Shown one piece after another: positions 30,905 to 44,598 of a DNA stretch of 64,000 nucleotides (position 1 is its first letter; each line of letters starts with the position of its first letter). A program made the position numbers and the translations under genes. Below the pieces are notes generated by a model. The model saw only the letters and a program-made list of their open reading frames with translations, was not told the origin of the DNA and searched no databases. The stretch is from Cyclina sinensis (Eukaryota; Mollusca; Bivalvia; Venerida; Veneridae), in NCBI GenBank assembly GCA_012932295.1, contig JAAONU010000003.1:26150361-26214360 (forward strand), written 5' to 3'.

Positions 30905-32467
30905 CTGCTCAAATTAATTAAAGGAGCGCCCATATAATCTATAAAATATCATACGCGTTGAGTACATTCATATATATATCTTTTACACAAATAACAAAAT
31001 CGTTCTTTTAAAAAAAACAAATCGGCATTGTCATCGCCAACAGACACATTCCTGAACAGAGACAGTGTCCAGGATTTGAACACTATCAAATTAACTTTGA
31101 AATGGTGGTCTTACAGGAGAACAACCAATATCTGTAAAAGCAGATTCAGGCCTGGAAACGTTTCATAGTCAGTGTCAGAAATGAGTGTATCCCCCTCGGA
31201 CGTTTAGGCACTCTCTTCATCGTCTTAGCATGCTCCTGATGACACGTCTGATCATTTTCTGTGGTATGGCATCCCATTCTGCATGCGAAAGCTCACGGAC
31301 GTTTTGCACTGGGTTCGGACGCGAAGAAAATCTACGAGAAAGCATGTCCCAAACATAATCTATCTATAGGGTTAAGATCGAGAGACCTCGCTGGCCAATC
31401 TATGACCTCAATACCTTCATCATCAAAGAAGTTCCAGGCGATTCTTGCAGTGTGTGCTCGAGCATATTCTTGCACTAAACGAAAAGTTTCACCTATTGCA
31501 CCAGCATAAGGCCTAACAATTGGTTCTAGGATCTCGTCCCGATATCTCAGGGCCATCAGACTACCTCCTGGAATCACATAAAGGTCTGTGCGCCCGTCAA
31601 TGGATATCCCTGACCACACCATAACTGACCCACCGCCAAACCTCTCATATAGGGATAATGTTACATTCCGCATACGTCTCTCCCTGGCGACGCCACACCC
31701 TCACACGCCTGTCATAGGTCGAAACATGGTAGCGGCTCTCGTCTGTGAAGAGCACAGATCGCCAGTGGCGCAACTGCCAAATGACGTGTTCCTGTGCAAA
31801 CTCTTAGCGAGCTCTCCGGTGAGTTACGGTCAGAATTGGTCCTCTGGCAGGTCTTCGGGCGTCCATGAAGACGACTTTGGACAGTTTGAGTAGAAACACG
31901 AATCCCTGTACCTTGCTGGAAGTAATTTTCAATGCCATTAGCAGTACAGTGACGATTTCTGAGGGCCAAAGTTCTCAGATATCGGTCCTGACGAAGTGTT
32001 GTAATGGGGTGACGACCTTGCCCAGGTCTTCTTGTGAATTCCCCAGTCTCCTGATAACGACTCTATAACCTGGCAACAACGCTACGAGAAACGTCTAGAA
32101 CGGTGGCCACCTACGTTGCGTAAATCCATTTTCGATCATCTGCACCGCCCGAGCAACATCAGTAGTTGCTAAATGACGTCGCACACCCTGGACCGTTGTC
32201 AAAAGAGCAGATACAGTAAAAAGTTGCACTAAAACATTCATTTTGTCAAATGTGCTATCGTTAACGAACTGTACACATGAAAATCTTATTCGGGGTTTAT
32301 ACAACAAAAAAAGAATACCTATGCCTTGTAAATTTATTGTAAAGTGCACGGGTTTCTCGAGGATATTGACCGTCGATACCTAGAAACAAAATTTGCAGCG
32401 AACATCTGGTATGGTGGGCAATTTACGCCATAACATATTTGCGCTCCTTTAATTAATTTGAGCAGTG
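30905..32467 (-). mobile_element. Tc1-like DNA transposon, decayed, with intact terminal inverted repeats
   Basis: Terminal inverted repeats start CTGCTCAAATTAATTAAAGG and continue AGCGC at both ends (30905 and about 32465), with TA dinucleotides flanking. Length is about 1.56 kb, normal for Tc1/mariner. The transposase is on the minus strand. The element sits about 300 bp upstream of FREP1, beyond the conserved promoter block. Confidence 0.88.
31340..32262 (-). pseudogene. Tc1-like transposase, multiply frameshifted
   Basis: Reading across frames gives an N-terminal helix-turn-helix part (ATTDVARAVQMIENGFTQRR, then TRRPGQGRHPITT, ALRNRHCTANGIE) and a DDE domain: LFTDESRYH (first Asp), GGGSVMVWSGIS, GRTDLYVI, RYRDEILEPIVRPYAG, VQEYARAHTAR, and WPARSLDLNPI (third acidic position). 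The usual QDNARPH reads QEYARAH, so the second catalytic Asp is lost. Several stops and frameshifts occur, so it cannot be functional. Confidence 0.85.
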
Positions 32468-32469
32468 TA

Positions 32470-35400
32470 TATTATCTTTTATCTCTTTTATGAATTTAGC
32501 CTTACTCAGTAGTCAGTCTGAAGTTGTTACATACATTCTAAACATATATACATACAATTAAGACACCAGCGCTTTTAATGATCACTTATGTAAGGAAATT
32601 TACATTTTGTCAAATCTACCAAGCAGTACTAGAGCTGCTTCTTTCAAACAAATAACACATCTTCAATTATTCAATTAGCTGTAGTCTAAATTACATAGTA
32701 ATTCTGTTATATACTGGTTTACTTTAGATTTAAGATGAATTAACAAAATTCCATGTAGATAATTACGTTATCTGAAGTCAGGAGTAAAACAAAATTACCT
32801 TTCCTTCCTCATCGAATTCGAATATCCAATAGAAATAAAGCTGTATACATCAATCTCGTTCAACAAAATAATCTTTAGGATATTATATCTTTTACTTAAA
32901 TAAAATATTCATGATTTGCACAGACTTCCATTCATTAATCATTTTCTCTAAAACGAACTTCCCACATCTGCATATTAAGCCATCTAGCTGTTATACAGTG
33001 CCTAAATTATGAAATATTGCTGGTAAATTTTCAATTTTTAAGGACAAAGTATACCATTTAACAGTGCTTAAGAATTATTCCAGAAACTTAGATTATCTAT
33101 GTAACCAACATACTGGCTTACAGGATATAATTTTCAATTTTTATACATAAGTGACGCAAACTTGTCATGCACTTGTATAGTACTATTTTGTTGAATTAAG
33201 TTGAGAAAACAAGAAGACAACCATGCCTCATTGTCACTTGAAAACTTGCAAATTCAATCAGAATACAAAAAAGAGAAGTGGTTTACTACAATATGCCTAA
33301 CAATGTTAATATTTGAATTTCTGTGTTAATATAGTCAATTTTCGTCAATAATGGGACATTAGATTGATGCATTAATAATACAATTTGCCTCTCCCTGAAG
33401 ACAGTGTAGCCATACCACCTGGTAAACTATGTCATTTAAGCTATCGCAAGTAGCTTTTTATTTGCCTCGATTCGGAGGAGAAAACTCTGTAAGTATTTTA
33501 TTTCTTCATCAATTTTAAAGGTATGTAGCGCATGTGAAACGGAAAATAATGCCCTGTACATTGGCCCCAATGATTCTTTTGTCAGATGTACAGAATTTTT
33601 TTTAACATCGGGGAAACTGATGCACTTTTCACGATAGCAAACATATTTTTTGAACTCTTTATTTTATTATCGTTGGTACTGCGGGCACTCCGCTAACTTT
33701 AACTACGTATTGACAAGAAATATTATTGGATGGAGAAATAACTGATAATAGTTTCATTTACAATTAGTTCATTCGTCAACACAAATGCACACACACAAAC
33801 TTAACTACAGTGTAAATAAAACTCATTTATTTGGAAATTATTCTATTAGTAAAAGGTTTATTTCTTTATCAACACTAGAAATGAAAGATATAACTGTATG
33901 CTGTTGATTTAATGTTATAAATAGTAGATATAAGTGAATTACATAAGCTTTCAGCATTAACTTTTTCTTAATTTTATGCCGTGCCATTAGAAATTTTTCT
34001 TGATATCTTAGATGTTTCCTAACAAGCAAGGTAACCTATTAGTAAGAAAACCCCGAATTATGCCACTATCTGAAAGAACGGTGACTGTCCATAACTGAGG
34101 AGTTTTACTGCTATCCATTTCAAGAAATTATCCGTTTTTGGGTTAGAAATTTAATTCTTTTACCCAAATGACAGCTCCAGAGATTGATAAAAAAATGTAT
34201 AGGTGAGGGGTAAATTTGCAAGCAATAAATGTTTTAATTTCTGTTTTCCTGATCAGCAGTCAAGATAAATGCTGAAAACTCATTGAATGTTCAGAAATAT
34301 ATAAACTTGAAGTAACAAAACATGTTTACCTCGAAGGACATTAGTGAAAAACTATATTTTAATGTAAGTGTAAATGTAATTAATTTAAAGAGTTTGCCTC
34401 TACTCAACTTCATTCAATGTGAATAAAACTTATATCACAGTGAGTATATTTAAGTAAAACGACTAGCAATGTTTGTTTCTTAACGAATGCAGATCAGTGT
34501 AGATTGATTTATTTTCTATTTTTAGGGTCACGTTGCCCACAGACATAATTTCTATTGTCTACCCCTAACTGATTCATGATAACAATTGGTACAAAGCTCA
34601 CATAAGCGGGTGTGAGTGTTTGTACTTCCAAATATGGTGTCTATTTATATATAATATTTAATTCAGTATTAACACACAGATTTTACTGAACAAGTGGCTG
34701 ATGACGTTAACGTTGCATACATGCATTAACAATACAACGTTAGGGGAGTCATATGACTCATTTTACACACGGGGTGAAAGATCGCGCTATCTTACATAGG
34801 TAAAAACTTTAAAAACCTGAGCCATGGCCTCTAGAGTGTTCAAAGAAATTTCTTTTGGTTCGGGCTGGTGATCTAGGTTTTAAACCCATATGACCCGGTT
34901 GTGAACTTGCCCAAAGAGATCAACAAAGCAAACAATCTGAGAAAGTTATGTGAAGGAATCTAGCACGACAACAAACTAGAATGTTGACAACAGATGACAA
35001 ACAAATCAGAAAATGAAATTTATCTACCCATGGCATTTGTTTCCTGTAATAATGGCACATAAAGGCCAGATTTCTTGTATAGTATGAGACACCCTTAATT
35101 CAGTTGCGTTATCTAGTGTCTTTCATTATTAAACAAGTTTTAGTTTATAATGATTACAAAAACAAAAACAAAAAACATTTGGTTGCACATCTGTTAGGGC
35201 CTACAGTTTGACAGGTTCACACACAGATATAAACATTTAATTTATGATTTATATACAAATAGCTACAAAGTTGTCAAATCAATTTATCATTGAAAATGCA
35301 TTTTGCTGATAAGCCATTAGCATTCTGAGCTTACAGTATGCTTTTGTGTATAGTCCTAACAATTCTCTGCTAATAATTTACCACTGAAACTACCTGAGCC

Positions 35401-36740
35401 TAGCGTTAAGCTACCTGTTCATTTGTTATTTAAACTACCCTGGCCAAATAAAAGGGAAACCAAGTGGCAAGAATAAGGGTGTATAGAGAAACAATTGTCT
35501 CTTGATGACTTACAGGATGGCTGCTAAAAATCATTGAGGAAGACAGATTTATGGGGCAAACAGTCAGGCCTGTAAAGACAGACTTCACGATTCACCTAGT
35601 GCACAAAAACCTCTTTATGTCATTAACAGGAAAAAAACGTTTTATCATCAATCACAGTTTTACAAGTTTCTGTAACATTTTGAACTCTCCAACATATTTT
35701 CCCGTGGTTTAGTTAAATAATCAAAGCTCTGAAATAGCTGAAAGATTTTATTGGGACATAGTGATGCCATTTTTTGTTCATTGAAATAATCACAATTCTG
35801 ACAAAGAACAGTTTTGTATCATACATGTAAACTTGGGCAGAGATTATTGAACTAAACCTAACATCAGTGTGCATGTCTGTAAGCCAGTTACACATACACT
35901 ACATTAAAACGACTTCGGTTACGACTGTTGTTACACCCTGAAAGCCAAGAAGTCTTTCAGACAGAGAACCATCACATAGCTTTTGACCCATCACATAGTT
36001 GCTTTCTGTGTCTTGCATTGTCCCCCACAAAATAAAAAAAAACATCTCTGCAGGAGGCGTCGGTCATATGGGCCACCGGTACCGACGATAAATAAACTAA
36101 GATAGAAAAGAGGCAAGATTACTGCTATCACTAAAAAGGTTCAAAGCAACCATGTTCAAAAACCAATTCTTTCTCTACTTCACGAGCAATAAATTATCAC
36201 ATTCAAAAGTCATACAAAGAAAGAAAAAATAACCAGAACTTTCTGACTGGCAATTTCTCAACACTTAACTACCAGCAAAACATGTTTTCGATGTTTAATT
36301 TTTCAACTTTTTGTAACAACAACATACTCTTACCTTAAGATTCATTACAATACTAATTTCAAAACTTATGTCATAGATCGAAAACTGTTTTTCCTGTGTT
36401 TTAAAAGCAATGAATTTGATCTTAGAAGCAGCTCCAAGTGACAACTGCATAACAGCTACTTATACACCAAGTAATTTCATTAAGACATTCCAAAGTCAAG
36501 TTATTGTCTAGAACTTTTTCTTTAATGGGAACTTATGCAACCTACATATGTGACTTCATTAATGTTTGGCAATCATTTCCGTGCCTTTCATCCAGAATAT
36601 GTAACCAGAGCTTTACTGAAGTGGGAAACATACGCCCGAACAGTTAACGCCTTTTATACAACGGATAAACACTAAAGACAATATTACAACAATGTTTGCA
36701 AATAAGTTCCAGATTATAACTGTTTCCTGATGAATACTTC
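32470..36740. other. Gene-free AT-rich stretch
   Basis: No exon, RNA gene or recognisable mobile element was found on either strand. Only short open frames without family resemblance. Confidence 0.5.
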
Positions 36741-36749
36741 TGTCATGTT

Positions 36750-37875
36750 TTATCTAAAGCAGTTTAAGAGAAACAGAGGGGACAAGAAATATTCACACAT
36801 TATATCAGTATGACAGGCGCCCACTATTTGTGTCTAAGTCCATGCAGGACTTATCCAAAACCTGTGCTCTGTACATCACATCAGTATGGTAAAATTTTCA
36901 GTCAAATAGTTCCAACTTCCTTCAAGCTGTAAAATTAATAAAAAGTGGACACAAAATGCCAAGTAGTTTCAATTTCTTTCAAGCTTTTAAAAAATACTAA
37001 GTCTGACATGTACCCCGTATACATGACCTTGACCTTGATCTGAGCCAGCTGAAATGTACTCATTGCACATCATTTCATTAAGGTAAACATATCTGCCAAA
37101 TAGTTTCAATTTCCTTCAAGCGACTCAAGAGATACAGAGTGGACACGAAATATTCACACATTATATCTGTGTGACTTGTTGTCACAAAAAGTGACTTTGA
37201 TCTTAATCCGAGCCTAGCAAAACCTGCGCTCTGACATAAATCATTATGATTAACATTTCTGAAAAAAATCAAGTCTCTTAAAGCAGTACAAGTGATACAA
37301 AGGGGACACTAGATATTCACACAATTAATCAGCATGACATGTGGCCACTCAATGTGACATTGGCTATATCTGACCGAGCCGAAACCTGTACTCAGCGCAT
37401 CATCTTATTATAGCTTACATTTTTGCCAAACAGTTTTAATTTCCTGTGATCAGTTCAAGAGATACAAAGCAAGTACGAAATTGCATGTGGCCTCTAAAGG
37501 TGGCGTTGACCTTGATCCCAGTCAGCCAAAACCTAAGGTCTACACATCATCTCACTCTGGTGAATATTTCTGTCAAATAGTTTCATTTTTTTCATTCAGT
37601 TCAAGAGATACAGAGCAGACAAAAAATTGCTTACGGAGAACCTAATACGCACGCTAATGAATTGAAACTTAGTGGCTACCATACTGCTCTTTCATTTACA
37701 TAAGAGCATTTATAGACACCTACCTATGAGCATGAGAAATGAAAAGCATCAAAGAAAATTCACTTTGCCTTTACCTTTTGTTCCCATAGCCACCTATGTA
37801 TCTATTAGCATGCACAGATGGACGGCTGACAAATGGCATAACGTAACACGTCCCTTCGGGTTTATAAAAGGCAAC
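36750..37875 (+). mobile_element. Tandem-repeat mobile element (about 160-bp units, ATTCACAC-type)
   Basis: About six diverged units marked by AGAGATACAGAG-GGACACGAAATATTCACAC (near 36767, 37128, 37288, 37448, 37604), spaced about 160 bp. The end has GATGGACGGCTGAC, then CGTCCCTTCGGGTTTATAAAA, a variant of the terminal module of other elements here. A related degraded end lies at 38860-38955. Confidence 0.5.
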
Positions 37876-39030
37876 AGAAGGTTTTAAAGACCGGCTAAGC
37901 TGACTCTTATATACCTACTCAAACTTAGTGTGTGGGGATAGTATATTTGGAATAATTGTAGTGAGACTGATGGCAACCATTTTAAATAAATGCTTAATCA
38001 GTCTATAGGTTGATAAAAGCTTTCCATTTTATAATGACCGTCACAGAAGTGTATGTTGTATTTCCAAATACTAACACACTTTAGGATGCCCCTTTGTCTT
38101 TCTTTATCCAAAATGATCTGACTGTCAGTATAGAAATACTTAGAAATGCTTACAAAGTCTATGCAAAACTAGTCAGGATTGTTCTTTTAAGTTTCTTTAT
38201 TCTACTTACTGACCCTTTGGTTTACTTGAAAAGATAAACATTATCAGACAAACGACCTCTATTCTTTTCATCGGAAACAGAATAATTAAAAACTACCACA
38301 ATATCTTATTCTCCTCTACAAATTTGCTTGCTCAAGATTTTTCTCTTTTTTTAAAAAAAAGCAATGTTACTTATTCAAAAGTATAACCAAAAAAAAAACA
38401 ACCAAAATAAAAAAATAAAAAGAGAACAACAGATTCATCACAAAATCCCAAATTTTAAGACATAATTATTTGACTAAAATTTGTCAATTTCAAAGGTAAA
38501 TACTAGAGAAACTTTTTGAAATAGCATTTTCTATCCAGTCTTGAATTTAAAATACATTTTCTAAGACTATTCAGAATAATCTATAGGTTTCCAAAACATT
38601 TTCAAAACATGTATTTATCCAAAATTGTAAATCTTTAGCACACCTGGAATGTTTGTTCTGTATTTCAACTCAATGAGATAAACATCTGACCAAAGTTTCA
38701 TAATATCCTGTAGGAGTTTTAGGAGATATGGAGCAGACAGGAATTCTATGCCTCAAATATTTGATTCTGAACTGTAACCTTGACCTTAAAGTGGCGAGCC
38801 TGAAATGTGAATTCTTTATTTACCCTCAGTCAACAAAACAACTGACCCTAGTTAATGAATATCCTTCAAGCGGTTCAAGAGATATGGAGTCGATACATAA
38901 TTTCTAAAGGACGATCAGGGTCATAACATAATATGTTGCTTCGGGTATTTTAAAAGTATTCAGAGGTGAGAAATAAACTAAAACGTTCAGCTCAATTTGA
39001 TGCCTGAATGAGACGCATGCTGTAAGACCA
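37876..39030. other. Gene-free stretch with a degraded element end
   Basis: Non-coding as far as I can see. 38690-38955 resembles the 36750-37875 element (GGAGATATGGAGCAGACAGG, and an end CTTCGGGTATTTTAAAA). Confidence 0.4.
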
Positions 39031-39034
39031 GAGA

Positions 39035-39778
39035 TGTCAGAATGACATGAATGCCCCCTCCCCCTCCCCTACATACCTTGTAAGTTTGAAATTTGCAGGC
39101 TGTGTGTCAAATATTACTCCAGTTATTGAGCGGAAATAGTTTTTAAATCTAAGTGATGATGACACTGACCTTTGACCTACTGACCCTTTAAACAAATTAG
39201 GTCTACTAGTCAATAACGGCAATCATCAATGTTGTTTGAAGACTGTGGGTCTCAGATACTCAAGTTATTGAGCGGAAACCATTTTCAAATTGAAGGTGAC
39301 CGTAACCTTGACCTTTGATCTACAAAACCCTTAAATAATGGGAGTCTTCTTCTCTATAAGGGCTACAACTCCAGGAAGTTCGAAGGCTATGGGTCAAAAT
39401 GACACTCGAGGTACTGAGGAGAAACCATTCTCAAATTCAAGGTGACGGTAACCCTGATATTTGACATATTGACTCCAAAAACAATAGGAGTCATCTTCTC
39501 AATAAAGGCAACTATCATGCATTGTTTAAAGGCTGTGAATCAAACGCTACTTGAGTTATTGATCGAAAACCATATTCAAATTAAAGGTGACAGTGGCCTT
39601 GACTTTTGACCTACTTATTCTAAAACACAATACGGGTCTATTACTCAGTAAGGGCAACCGCCTTATGAAGTTTCAAGGGTACTTGTGTTATTAAATGAAA
39701 ACAATGTGGCCTACAGACCGACCGATCGACAACTGCTAGACAACATACCCCATCTTCTTCGAAGGGGTCATAATAAAA
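39035..39778 (+). mobile_element. Tandem-repeat mobile element (about 145-bp units, degenerate)
   Basis: Starts GAATGCCCCCTCCCCC. It has four units marked by GTTATTGAGCGGAAACC (near 39123, 39264, 39411, 39556) with GACCTTTGACCTACT. It ends CAGACCGACCGATCGAC, then CTTCTTCGAAGGGGTCATAATAAAA. A diverged relative of the 11913-13250 element. Confidence 0.6.
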
Positions 39779-39779
39779 A

Positions 39780-41968
39780 CTTATATCAATGTCTCCAAAG
39801 CCCTACGTGTCCGAACCCGGACCTACAGACAAAAAGTCTCCGGATCCGGACCTGGACCTGGAGACACTTCCTATTTCTAAAATAAGATGAATTAATAAGA
39901 CAGTAAACGTACCCCTTAAAAGTCTGAGCATGCTTTTATGTTTCAATCTTTCTTTGTGACACTTACTTCTCATGAAACCCTTGGTGTTCCCTTACTTGAC
40001 AGTGAGTCGCTTTTCTCTTACATCGGGAGGCAGAAAGCACCTTATTCAGTGCAGTTGCAAACATCTCTAGCAATTTCTTTCAAAGCAAACCTGAAAGAAT
40101 TAAAATACAACATTGCTTCTTAACTGACTTAGTCTTAAGATTTATCTAATAATTTCATATTTATTTCATTTCGACATAGGGGCCATTGTGCTTGTCTTAT
40201 TAACACTAGCTAAGTCCTAGTCCAAATTGTCAACTTTCAAAATGTTTTCTATTTAAAAAAGTCCCCACCCCTGTAAAAGCATTGTTACTCAGTGAAAACA
40301 AATACAAACTCATCTGTTTGCTATCAAGCATTGGAGTACGCTGAGTTATCCACAGTTATATGGAATTTCAAAACTCAGTCAAAATGTTCTTTGCGTACAT
40401 GACCAGACCGCTCAACTTCCACCACTGCCTTTAACACAAAAATTTGACAAGGGCAAATTTGAACCTAGGGGCAAAATACTTACTGAATGCCTCCATAGCA
40501 GTTTTCTCAATCAGTCAAAAATGGAGGCGGCATTCAACGACAACAAAATTGAATCAAAATATGGAAAGTGTTCTAGAGAGAACATGCTAATGCATACAGT
40601 CGTGACTCTTGTGGGTTGAAACACAGTGCCAGATGAAGATGAATGTGTGCTTATTTTCATAATTGGCACAGATCTTTTCTGCAATGTACTTATGTTACTG
40701 GCACTTTACAATCTTTACAATCTTTACAATAAAAATGATAATGTTTTCTCAATTATATGTTATACTTACAAAAAAAATCATAATTATTAAAAAGCAAATT
40801 GCTATGGGATATATGAACTAACATTAAAATGTTTGAATATTTCTATTCAGCGGGGGTTTCCCAACTACACTGTCAGCAAAACACTAGGTCTCATTTCCAG
40901 CTCCTATTACAGAACTGTCAACAGCCAAGAAATGAGATAGTGTCATTTTGAGTAATCCACAAGGTTTCGTCTTTGTAGAAAGGCAGCAGAAAATTGAAAA
41001 CAAAACCTTTAGTTGAACTTCCTTCTACAACGTTTTTGCTTTAAAATTAATGTCTTGATAATTAAATAATTTTTATAAAGTTTGCTCTCCATTTGAGTGG
41101 AGTTGGAACATATATTTACATTCGGCCACTTCTGCTTGAACTATTATATACGATCCCAGTCTTTACCTTTCTTGTCATTTTTCTCAAATAATTGTCCTAA
41201 ATGTTGATTCAAAACTTTGTTACTTTTTTAGAAAAAACTCATTAGTTGAGAACGTAACAGCTATTCAGTATCATTCCAGTACATGCATGGAATTGCTCGA
41301 AAAACTGGGGTTAAAATTGAACATATTATCCCGACGCTTCGGTACGTCAGCGCTTTGATCTGATACAATATAACGTCTAAATATTTTAGCAACATTCAAT
41401 TTGTCTAAGAAACTGTCAGATAAATTTCAAGACTCAGTCAGTTTAGTAGCAAGTCTGTATTTTTATTTCTTTCAGATTTGCTTTGAAAGGGATAGCTAGA
41501 GAACTTTTTGACGTTGGCCGTACTCTTGTCTAACCTTGTCGCATATATCCATCGATAAGTTCTTTTTAAATTATCACTTATTTTTCATTTCAAAGAGAAT
41601 GGGTTAATAAAATACAAACGCCTTATAAAATCGGTCTAATTATGGTATATATCTTTAACTTTTAAGGAACAAAAGACTGTGCTACATTACTTTAAATCAG
41701 TTTGTATATAACTATTAACTATCATCCGGTTTTTAATCCGCATGCTAATCTCTTTCTCCTCACCTTTGTGCATTCAAATTTAGAAATTTTTTAACACTTA
41801 GCTACAAGGAAGTTAAATAATAGAGAGGAGTATCTATTAACTTACCATTCTTTATTTTAACAGCCCCTGAACAAGTTACCGTCATCTTTCATAAATTAAC
41901 GACAATCATGTAAAGCACAGTTTTATCTGTCCCCATGCATCTGTCAAAGTAAAAAGTTTGAAATTCTG
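39780..41968. other. Gene-free stretch
   Basis: No coding exon, RNA gene or repeat structure recognised. A small run of TTTACAATC(T) repeats occurs near 40708-40730. Confidence 0.45.
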
Positions 41969-44362
41969 TTTTTAGCTCACCTGAGCACTGCTCAGGGTGA
42001 GCTTTTTTGATCGTTGAATGTCCGGCGTCCGGCGGCGTGCGTCGTGCGTCGTCAACAATTTGACTTGAACGACATCTCCTCCTTAACCGCTAAGCCAACA
42101 TTGACAAAACATGCCTGGGATATTCCTTGCATGAAGCTCTACCAAAGTTGTTCAAAGAATTCAATTCCACTAAGAACTCTGGCTGCTATGGCAACTTAAA
42201 GGAAAAACTTTGAAAATCTTCTTGTCTAAAACCACAAGGCCCTGAACCTTAAGATTTAATGTGTAGCATTGTTCAGTGGACCTCTACCAATTTTGTTCAA
42301 ATTATACCCCTGGGGTCAAATTTGGCCCCGCCTGGGGGGTCAATTGATTTTACATAGGCTTATATAGAGGAAACTTTGAAAAATCTTCTTGTCTGAAACC
42401 ACAAGGCCCTGAGCCTCTTAAGAATTGGTATGTAGCATTGTCTAGTGGATCTGAACCAAAATTGTTCAAATTATACCTCTGGGATCAAATTTAGCCCCAA
42501 CCTGGGGTCATTGGTTTTACAATGGCTTATATAGGAAAAATTTCGAAAATCTTCTTGTCTGAAACCACAAGGTCCTGAGCCTTAAGATTTGGTATGTAGC
42601 ATTGTCTAGCGGACCAAGTATATCCAAATTATGCCTATGGGGTCAAATTTGGCCCCACCTCGGGTGTCAATTGATTTTGCATAGGGAAAACTTTGAAAAT
42701 CTTCTTGTCTGAAACCACATGGGCCTAAACCTTAACATTTGGTATGTAGCATTGTCTAGTGGACCTCTACCAAGTTTGTTCAAATTATGCCTCTGGGGTC
42801 AAATTTGGCCCTGCCCCGGGGGTCAATTGATTTTACATAGGCTTATATAGGGAAAACTTTGAAAATCTCCTTGTAGAAGTAGAGGTAACATTTTCAGTCC
42901 AAATAGTCTGGAAATTTGTCGGAAAGGTTTATCTATGATTTCTAGCTCAATTTCGAATATGGGTCATCTGGGTTCAAAAACTAGGTCACAGAGCCCCCCA
43001 AAAAAGAAAAACCTTGTTAACACTCTAGAGTTTACATTTCCAGTCAAAATATCTCAGAAATTTGTCAGAAAGGTTATTTTGATGATTTGTATGTCAAGTT
43101 CGAATATTGGTCACCTGCGGTCAAAAACTACGTCACATAGCCCAAATATGGAAAAACCTTGTTAACACTATAAAAGGTAACATTTTCAGTCCAAATAACC
43201 TGGATATCTGTCAGAAAGGTTGTTTAAATGATTTCTAGGTAATAAATTTTGAATATTGATCATCTGGGGTCAAAAACTAGGTCACATAAAAAATAGAAAA
43301 AAACTTGTTAACACTCTAGAGGCTACTTTTCTGTGCAAATACTCTGGATATTTGTCAGAAAGGTTGTTTTATTGATTTCTAGCTCATATTCGAATATGGG
43401 TCATCTGGGTTAAAAAACTAGGTCATAGACCCCAAATATGGAAAAACCATGTTAACACTCTAGAGGTTACAATTTCAGTTCAAGTAATCTTGAAATTTGT
43501 CAGAAAGATTGTTTCAATGATTTCTAGCTTAGTTTTGAATATGGATTATCTGGGGTCAAAAACTAGGTCACAGGGCCGAAAAGTAGAAAAACCTTGTTAA
43601 TGCTCTAGATGTTACATTTTCAGTCCAAATATCCCTGAAATTTGTCAGAAAAATTGTTTTGATGATTTCTAGCTCAGATTTGGATATGGGTCATCTGAGT
43701 TAAAAGAACTAGGTCACAGAGCCCAAAAATGTAAAACCCATTTTAACACTCAAGAGGTTATATTTTCAGTCCAGATATCCTGGAAATTTGTCAGACAGAT
43801 TGTTTGATTTCTAGCTTATTTTCGAATATGCATTATCTTGGATCAAAAGCTAGGTCACAGAGCCCAAATATGGAAAAACCTTGTTAACATTCTAGAGGTA
43901 AGATTTTAATTCCAAATAACCTTGAAATTTGTCAGAAAGGTTACTTCTATGATTTCTAGCTCAGTTTCCAATATGGGTCATCTGGAGTCAAAAACTAGGT
44001 CACAGAGCCCAAATACCGAAAAACTTTGTAAACACTCTAGAGGCTACATTTTCAGTCCAAATGTCCTGGAAATTTGTCAGAAAGGTTGTTTTGATGATTT
44101 GTAGCTCGAAATTGGATATAAATCATCTGGGGTCAAAAACTAGGTCACAGAGCCCAAATATCGAAAAACCTTGTTAATACTCTAGAGGCTACATTTTCAG
44201 TCCAAATAACCTGGAAATTTGTCAGAACGATTGTTTCAATAATTTCTAGGTCAAGTTCGAATATTGGTCATCTGGGGTCAATTAACCAGGTCCATAGCAA
44301 CTTTGTAAAAAGGAGTCATATTTAGGTGAGCGATACAGGGCCGTCATGGCCCTCTTGTTTTA
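41969..44362 (+). mobile_element. 2.4-kb tandem-repeat mobile element with subterminal inverted repeats
   Basis: The left end TTTTAGCTCACCTGAGCAC forms a hairpin with CTCAGGGTGAGCT. The right end has AGGTGAGCGATACAGGG, then GGGCCGTCATGGCCC-TCTTGTTTT. AGCTCACCT (left) is the inverse of AGGTGAGC (right). The interior has two different tandem arrays: about five units of about 160 bp at 42195-42880 (CTTCTTGTCTGAAACCACAA; GGGGTCAAATTTGGCCCC), then about ten units of about 143 bp at 42880-44290 (CCTTGTTAACACTCTAGAGG; TCATCTGGGGTCAAAAACTA). No coding capacity; Helentron/HINE-like by structure (inference). It ends about 65 bp before the conserved FREP2 promoter block. Confidence 0.75.
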
Positions 44363-44428
44363 AGTTTTATTTTTTTGTTTTGTGAATAGGTACAGTAGAT
44401 TTGTTTTAAAAAATCTTTTGTATTTTCT

Positions 44429-44598
44429 TCAGATCATCGCATATGCAAAGGAAACATCAAAGGTCACCCTATATTGTTTTCTTCTACATTACGGGACCGC
44501 CTTCTGCCTATTTATGTTAGTCCACCGCAAACGTCAAGTACCCTTCTTACCTTAAAAGAAAAGGAACAATACCCGATAATTCGTAATATCTTCAGTAC
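44429..44598 (+). promoter_or_regulatory. FREP2 proximal promoter, conserved with FREP1
   Basis: Aligns with 30608-30780 through the blocks ACGGGACC, CCTTCTGCCTA, CCACCGCAAACGTCAAGTAC and CCCGATAATTCGTAA. Confidence 0.7.
44508..44516 (+). promoter_or_regulatory. Weakened TATA box of FREP2
   Basis: CTATTTATG at the position of CTTATATAAG in FREP1; two or three changes make it a poorer TATA element. Confidence 0.5.

Noticed and set aside
42935..44104. Short open frames with repeated NMGHL-SKTRSQSP motifs
   Set aside because: Translations of the 143-bp tandem array in the 41969-44362 element; stops interrupt each unit.
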